Notes under the pieces: generated by a model
Database searches by the model: none
What the model saw: only the letters and a program-made list of their open reading frames with translations
Told to the model about the DNA's origin: nothing
Shown here: positions 16,514-21,680 of the stretch, piece after piece
Numbering within the stretch: position 1 is the stretch's first letter
How the letters are laid out: each line of letters starts with the position of its first letter
Translations under genes and position numbers: made by a program
Source of the DNA: Chara braunii
Taxonomy: Eukaryota; Streptophyta; Charophyceae; Charales; Characeae
NCBI GenBank assembly: GCA_003427395.1
Contig: BFEA01000057.1
Coordinates: 975,911-997,590 of the forward strand
Direction of reading: 5' to 3'
DNA length: 21,680 nucleotides

Positions 16514-17365
16514 TTATTTTAGAAGGGTAGAATTGGGAAAGTGGGGCGGATAGGGAGCGCTATCCTGCAGGGGATTCACAAGGAGGGGGGTGAATGTCTC
16601 GAAGAGGGTAGAAGCGGAGTTGGGGGTTTGTCCTGTTTCTGGGGCTGGGGTGGTGGGAGGGGTCAACATCGTCCCCAGTGGAGGCAGAAACGGGCAAGGG
16701 GTGGCGAGGGCATGTTTTAGGAGGGAACTGCGTGTCCTCGGGGACAGGGGTGGAGGGGGTTGGTCCTATATTGGGGCCAAGGGAGAGCGGGACGCTCGCC
16801 TCGACGGGGGCAGTATAGGGCTGAGGGGGTAGGGGTAGGAAGGGGTGTTTTTCTTTTGAAGATTTCTAATCTTCCAGTCCAGCATTTTTTTCTCTTCAGT
16901 CGTTCCATTTGGTTCGCCTCTCGAGGACGTTGTAGGAATATGTGAAATCTGGCAAGTCATCTTTGATCCTGCGTAGGGTGGTTGAAAATTCGGTGGCCCT
17001 CGATGACCGATGCTGGAGCGACGCTGGCCGGAGCCGAAGCCAGGTGGCGCAACTCTGTGACCTAGCTTAGTGGGGGCGTGAGGCCTGGTAGAGAGATCTG
17101 GGGGGCTGTTTGCGGGGGCAGTCTCAGTGGTCATTGGGGTTCGTGACTGAAGCAATGCTGGCCGGTGCTGGAGGAAGGTGGTGCAACTCTGTAACCTAGC
17201 CTGATGGGAGCATGAGGCCTGAAAGAGCTTCGGTTCGTGCTGAAAACAGCCATGCTGGCGGTGGTCGCAGGTGGACTGAATAGGTTTCACCTGTCTGATT
17301 TGTGGTTGGGAGGCTTGTTGACACAAAAAAAGAGAACCTAACGGTGTAGATTGCATAGCTATCAT
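16514..17365 (-). pseudogene. Proline-rich open segment upstream of gag-like ORF, possibly same element
   Basis: From the ATG at 17363-17365 a minus-strand frame runs 199 codons to TAG (16766-16768), then stays open to TAA (16514-16516). A TGA at 16442-16444 lies in the same frame before the gag-like ATG at 16403-16405. The predicted peptide is rich in Pro, Thr, Ser and Gln with no recognised domain. The DNA is strongly C-rich on this strand, which makes long stop-free frames likely by chance. It could be the 5' part of the retroelement or merely biased sequence. Confidence 0.25.
16806..16845 (+). other. G-quadruplex-compatible G-run cluster
   Basis: Five runs of three or more G (16806-16810, 16818-16820, 16825-16829, 16832-16835, 16842-16845) are separated by loops of 7, 4, 2 and 6 bases, satisfying the usual G3+N1-7 rule on the plus strand. 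It lies in the G-rich strand opposite the proline-rich frame. Function unknown. Confidence 0.6.
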
Positions 17366-17502
17366 CTTGAGCCGAAGTTGGGTAATGGCTCCGGTAATTC
17401 AAAGTTTCTTACACAATCTTCTCAATATGTTTTTGATTGGGACGCTGGGCCCGGTTCCCGGCACGTGTTGCTCCCCACGAATAGATTGGAGCATGTCCAA
17501 TT

Positions 17503-17503
17503 N

Positions 17504-17535
<32 letters not shown>
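17503..17535 (+). repeat. Single N followed by 32-nt poly-A
   Basis: Position 17503 is the only N in the window and is followed by A at 17504-17535. This probably marks an unresolved homopolymer or a minimal gap, so tract length and local continuity are unreliable. A retroposon tail is possible, but the retroelement-like frames just upstream run on the opposite strand. Confidence 0.9.
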
Positions 17536-17537
<2 letters not shown>

Positions 17538-17830
17538 ATTCCTCATTTTTTATATTCTATTTATTCCATTTATTACCTAGTTATTACGTATTCGTGAATT
17601 TGTGGTAGGTTGTTTCGGTTTATTTGTTTTCTCTACTTACCCTGTTCATCACGGTTGACCCCAGTATTGTTTACTACTGATCCAGCAACACCAAGGACTG
17701 GTTGGAATGTGTTAGGGAGCTGCCAGTCTACCTTTCTTGCTCTGTTATTGGACCACTGCACGACCTCCCTCCGTTCATCTCTGTTCTTCCGTCCTACGTG
17801 GCTCAGTGTTGTCCTAAAACTTGCTCTAGC
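17536..17830. other. Short geneless interval
   Basis: A T-rich stretch after the poly-A tract, then pyrimidine-rich DNA. No gene is recognised. Confidence 0.4.
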
Positions 17831-18150
17831 CCCTTCTTCCCATCACTCCACCCCAGCCTTCCAACCCTTCCTTCCTTTGCCCTTCTTTTCTTCTTCCCCG
17901 GTTTCCCCAAGTTCCCGAGTCAGTTGGCGATGTCCTTTGCCCTCGATCGCAGTGCTGCTGTTTTCCTCCCACCACCTTCCTTTGCCTTCCCCTCTCCCCC
18001 GTAGCTCCTCCTTCCCATCACTCCACCCCAGCCTTCCACCCCTTCCTGCCTTCGCCCTTCTTTTCTTCTTGCCCGGTTTCCCCAAATTCCTGAGTCAATC
18101 GGCAATGTCTTTTACCCTCGATCGCGGTGCTGCTGTCTTCCTCCCTCTAT
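17831..18150 (+). repeat. 175-bp tandem duplication, pyrimidine-rich
   Basis: 17831-17975 and 18006-18150 align without gaps at a constant 175-bp offset (anchors CATCACTCCACCCCAGCCTT and CCTCGATCGC). Differences are scattered substitutions. Frames through it give Phe/Pro/Ser-rich translations on the plus strand and Gly/Lys/Glu-rich ones on the minus strand, as expected of pyrimidine-biased DNA. Confidence 0.9.
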
Positions 18151-18194
18151 ACCCGTTACCCAGATCCACTTAGTTCTCGACCTTGCTGCTCACC

Positions 18195-18750
18195 TCCCGT
18201 CACCTTCTTTTGCCACTTCAGCGTGCGTTTTTGCCCGGGACTTCGCCGTTTCTCCCTATACTTAGCTTCCTGGCTTAGGCCCGTTCTTTCCCACTTCTCT
18301 TGTCCCTCACGCCTTCCCTCCTCGAGCACTTTACCTCGTAGCCCTTGTTCGTCCAAGTAAAACCGCCCCCCCCGATACTGGGATCGTGTCTTCAAACCTC
18401 AGTCTCTTCGACGCTTCTTCCTCAACTCTTCTTCGAGACGTACCTTTTTTGGATGTCCGCTCTAGTCAGTCGTCGCGCTGTCATTCTTTCGTCATTTTCC
18501 TATACTCCGCTTTCTGGCTTAGTCCCGTTCTGTCCCACCTCTCCTATCCCCCACGCCTTCCTTCCTAAAAACCCTTTACATCCTTACCCTTGTTCGTCCA
18601 AGTAAGACCATCACCTTCGATACCGGGATCGTGTCTTTGACCTTCAGATTCAACGCTTCTTCCTCAACCCCTTGGTCATCACACTTCTTCGAAACGTACC
18701 TTTTTTGGTTATCCGCACTCACACACAGTCGTCGTCGTGCTGTTGCTCTC
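18195..18750 (+). repeat. ~245-256-bp tandem repeat, two-plus copies
   Basis: Copies share, in order, CTTTCTGGCTTAG-like sequence, CCCGTTCT.TCCCAC, CACGCCTTCC, CCCTTGTTCGTCCAAGTAA (18343-18360 and 18588-18605), ATACYGGGATCGTGTCTT, ACGCTTCTTCCTCAAC and CGTACCTTTTTTGG (18439 and 18695). The offset is 245 bp early and 256 bp late because of an insertion in the later copy. Both copies end a plus-strand frame in CSSK-stop because of the shared TCCAAGTAA. Whether the unit is coding or a minisatellite cannot be decided. Confidence 0.85.
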
Positions 18751-19160
18751 TCGTCGCTCCCACTGTCAAAGTCCTCTTGTTATGACGTCTTGCTATCGCT
18801 CTATCGCCGTTTTCTGCGCCCAGTGGCTTTTTGCTGTGTCGTTGTTTCTTCACGCTACGCAAATCACGTTCTCATGCGCGCACTGTCCTTGCCTTTCCCG
18901 GGCCTGCGCACATGCGATTCGCTGTCTGGAGCCCCCGGTTCCCCTTTCGGCAGGGTGCCTGCTTGCTTGAGACTCCCTCTCCCGGTCACCCTGGTCGGCG
19001 ATGGCGCGTGGCTATGGTCAGCCTCCCTCCTCGCCTTTCCCTTGTGAGTCGTGCCCACGAGACCCGACGGGCCTTGCTGATGCCCCGCAGTTTCGCCCTG
19101 CGGCGGTTTAGCGCTACCGGAGCAAAGTTTTCACCAAAGCTCTATCTTGATTAGTTCTGC
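18751..19160. other. Geneless stretch with uninformative open frames
   Basis: Overlapping frames (for example 18831-19154 +, 107 codons) show no recognisable domain. A perfect 6-bp hairpin CCGCAG/CTGCGG lies near 19085-19103. Confidence 0.35.
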
Positions 19161-20254
19161 ACAGAAGCTTAAAAAAGAACTGACTATGGTAGATTACAAT
19201 CCCACTCTAGGTTGTCTGTTAGGTGTCAGCGGTCTGTCAACTAACTAATCAAAATAAAAATAGACTACAGTGAGCAGATGTCTGCACAATGGATATGATA
19301 GTGATGCACAGTCAAGTTCACAATTGGAATCCCCTTCCCCTATATCCAACGTACCTGTGAGCATCATCAAGCAACCGTGTCTAAGGTGTGCAACCACGGC
19401 CCAGCCCTGTGCCCAAGAAGTATGCTTATGACCAGTCTTGCCATTTATAAAAAACCTCGCGTGCAATGAGCCTGACATTTGACAAATCTAGCTGATCAAA
19501 AGGCAATTTAAGGACAGCCCCCGAGAGTCCTCAGGAATTCTTTAACGTCGCAATCAGGACGACGATCACAGCCAGTGGACAGTTCAGACCCCAACCAGAA
19601 ATGTTTATAGACGGTCTGGGAGCGTCTACGTAGGACTGGTCAGTCTGGACACCCCTTCTATTAGCGCAGCAAAGAGCCTCAATGGACAACGCAGCCAAGC
19701 CTGCATGTACTACTCCCATGGGTTGGCATGGTGACCATGACCCGTGCTTCGACCAGGGCCCTTCAGAGGCACCGCCCTCTCCTGCCAAATGGCCTACCGG
19801 AAAGAATGTCGTCTCTCAAGGTAGAGCGCACAAGACTCCTCACCAAAGAGAGGACACTCGAGTCGGACTCACTTCCTCATGGTAAGAAGAGATTGAGAGG
19901 GTAGATAAGGAATGGGAACAACGTACCTGGAGATGGCTGCCCCCAGCCACAGATTCTCACCAATTGGGCCGATGTGCATTTCGATGACCGGTCAACGGTC
20001 AATAGCCTCGGTACCACCCACAACGCAATGCAGTGCCACCTCAGCCAAAATGCCACGTCAGCATACTCTCATCATCATGCATACACCAGCTGTCGCCACA
20101 GCCTTCCAGCAGCCGGCCTCTCCACCTAGGCCCCGCTCAATCAAACCAGCGCCAAAGTATCCTTACTGCATGTGAAGCATCGTCAGCGCACCAAGTAACA
20201 ATGTCGCTAGGTAAGCGCCAATCACGAACCAGCTCCGATACAAAATTGCAAGGA
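19161..20254. other. Geneless stretch
   Basis: About 1.1 kb of complex sequence with only short overlapping frames (about 90 codons or fewer) and no recognised domain, repeat or RNA. Confidence 0.4.
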
Positions 20255-20570
20255 ATATGAGTGTGAACGATATACAGAAAACCAAGTTGCGAAATCACAC
20301 AGATGTCCAGGTAGTCGTGTCCAAGCAGAGAGTACAAAATGCACCGAGAAACCATCCATATAGAGCAATAGAATGAAGTAATGATCAAATGTTCAAGCCC
20401 GTAGGCCACACCAACACAGTATCCAAAGTCGCTCCTTTCCTGTCTGGCACCCAGCGCCCAGCCTACTCTGAACGACTATCCTACCTACAGCTGGTTCACG
20501 CAACAGGCTCACTTCGACTCTCGAAGACGAATGTACACGACTGTCAACACCATAGCCGACCTCTCTTCAT
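20255..20570 (-). repeat. Dispersed repeat, minus-strand copy (plus copy at 11226-11545)
   Basis: This is the reverse complement partner of 11226-11545. The minus-strand open frame at 20137-20409 contains a peptide parallel to the one at 11377-11607 (HDYLDICVISQLGFLYIV here against HNYLDTCVTSQLGFLYIV there). The similarity continues upstream of the frame into sequence that is not obviously coding, so the unit of duplication is a DNA repeat rather than an exon. Confidence 0.8.
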
Positions 20571-21352
20571 GCATCGGGTACGTATCTCGTCACCCTCAAT
20601 CAGACCTTGATTACCCACACTCGCCTCCTTCCCTGAAGACCACCTGATCGCCCTCCTACCCCCTGGCGCCCAGCAGCTCGGCTATGGCTGCCTGTGCCCC
20701 GCTGCCCAGCAGCGTCCCACCTCACCACTACGCGCCCCGTCAGCGCTCTTGGCAGCAGTGCAGCATCAAGCGAGAGCGCAGCAGCACTTCCGCATTGCCT
20801 GCACTGGCCAGCATCCTGGCCTGGGCTGCCTCACTTCTTTTATGGAAGTGGCAGCCTCCTGGATGCTGCGTGTGGTTTGGCTGGAAGCTTCCAGTAGCTT
20901 CCGGTTGGGCCTCAGACCCTGTGCCCAGGCCCGAGACTACAGTTGAGGGCCTGGGCCCTTTTCAGTTGGGTACGGCCTGAGTCTCTGGACTTGGGCTGTT
21001 TGCTGCATCTGTGCAGTTCTCCCAGGCAGGTGCGTCGGCAGTACTGCTTTGTGTATGTGCCCAGGCGCAACTGTCAAGGCCTGGGCCAACTGTATGACGC
21101 AGCTAAGGGAGGCTCACGCGTCTACCCAACCAACTGGCGTGCTGTGAGAGCCTGAATACCCACATATGGAAATGTCGAATTTTGGCCTCTGATGAATATT
21201 CGGGCCCGCCTTCACTTAGGACGGGCACTCGGCTTGCTGGGGGCCTTAGCCCAGAACATGTGATGTCTGATAGGGCCCCTTGAGGGCTTGTTCCTCACAA
21301 AGATGAATTAAAAAAAAGAAAAAATCCAACTCCCAGAAAGGTACCGTGTATT

Positions 21353-21353
<1 letters not shown>
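20571..21353. other. Geneless stretch, GC-rich
   Basis: Three short overlapping plus-strand frames around 20684-20980 have no recognisable domain. GGCCTGGGCC-type motifs recur near 20928, 20948 and 21080. No gene is supported. Confidence 0.4.

Positions 21354-21404
<51 letters not shown>
21354..21404 (+). repeat. CT microsatellite
   Basis: A pure CT run of about 51 bases, followed by pyrimidine-rich unique sequence. Its minus-strand translation is an Arg-Glu repeat, not a gene. Confidence 0.97.
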
Positions 21405-21406
<2 letters not shown>

Positions 21407-21586
21407 GCCTTCTGCGTTCTTGGCTCTGTGCCTCTACCCCTCTCCCTCCGCTTCTTCCTCTCCTGTCACTTTCCCCCTGCCCGCCCTTCCACAACCGCTT
21501 CCCCTCTTCAGTAGGTCCCCACTCCTCCCCCGTCCAACTTCCTCCTCCCCCTGCTGAGGCATCTCCATTACCAGTCATGACTCCAT

Positions 21587-21590
<4 letters not shown>

Positions 21591-21672
<82 letters not shown>

Positions 21673-21680
21673 TGTGTGTG
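21591..21680 (+). repeat. CT microsatellite running into GT microsatellite
   Basis: A pure CT array (about 21591-21655) switches without a spacer to GT (about 21655-21680) and is cut by the window end, so the full length is unknown. Confidence 0.97.

Overview
This window looks like intergenic, repeat-dominated DNA from a large eukaryotic nuclear genome. I find no intact protein-coding gene, rRNA or canonical tRNA. The longest open frames are translations of GAA/TTC, ATT, CA and CT simple sequence. Long dinucleotide and trinucleotide microsatellites, A/T homopolymers, dispersed diverged repeats and a decayed gag-like retroelement ORF point to a eukaryote. The gag-like fragment resembles plant non-LTR ORF1/gag proteins (a region ending in a CCHC-type zinc knuckle), so a green plant or streptophyte alga is my guess, with low confidence. 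The contig also carries assembly artefacts: an untrimmed Nextera mate-pair junction at 5260-5297 and a lone N before a poly-A run at 17503. Linkage across these points is therefore uncertain.

Layout. 1-2340: GC-richer, holding a large imperfect foldback (about 400-1870) whose loop contains a dispersed repeat that recurs near 13950-14335, then a short tandem hairpin repeat (2095-2190). 2340-5050: AT-richer, geneless and dense in stem-loops, including three ~122-bp tandem units (3150-3530) and an array of 11 hairpins (3761-4660). 5260-5297: mate-pair adapter junction. 5300-7600: geneless, with small foldbacks, a 98-bp tandem repeat and a degenerate tRNA-like/SINE-like piece. 7600-11200: microsatellites (GAA, ATT, GT, CA) separating duplicated repeat modules. 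11226-11545: a dispersed repeat with an inverted copy at 20255-20570. 12200-13700: a five-unit hairpin array followed by a chain of stem-loops. 14940-17365 (minus): decayed retroelement gag-like frames. 17500-18750: poly-A and pyrimidine-rich tandem repeats of 175 and about 245 bp. 19150-21350: geneless apart from the inverted repeat copy. 21354-21680: CT and GT microsatellites.

The most interesting signal is structural. At least two unrelated hairpin families (3761-4660 and 12201-12509) keep fixed loop or bulge sequences while their stems change by paired, compensatory substitutions. Two further tandem families (3150-3530 and 2095-2190) show the same theme more weakly. This is the pattern expected of conserved structured RNA or DNA elements. 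Palindrome-directed templated mutation is a neutral alternative. I recognise neither main family.
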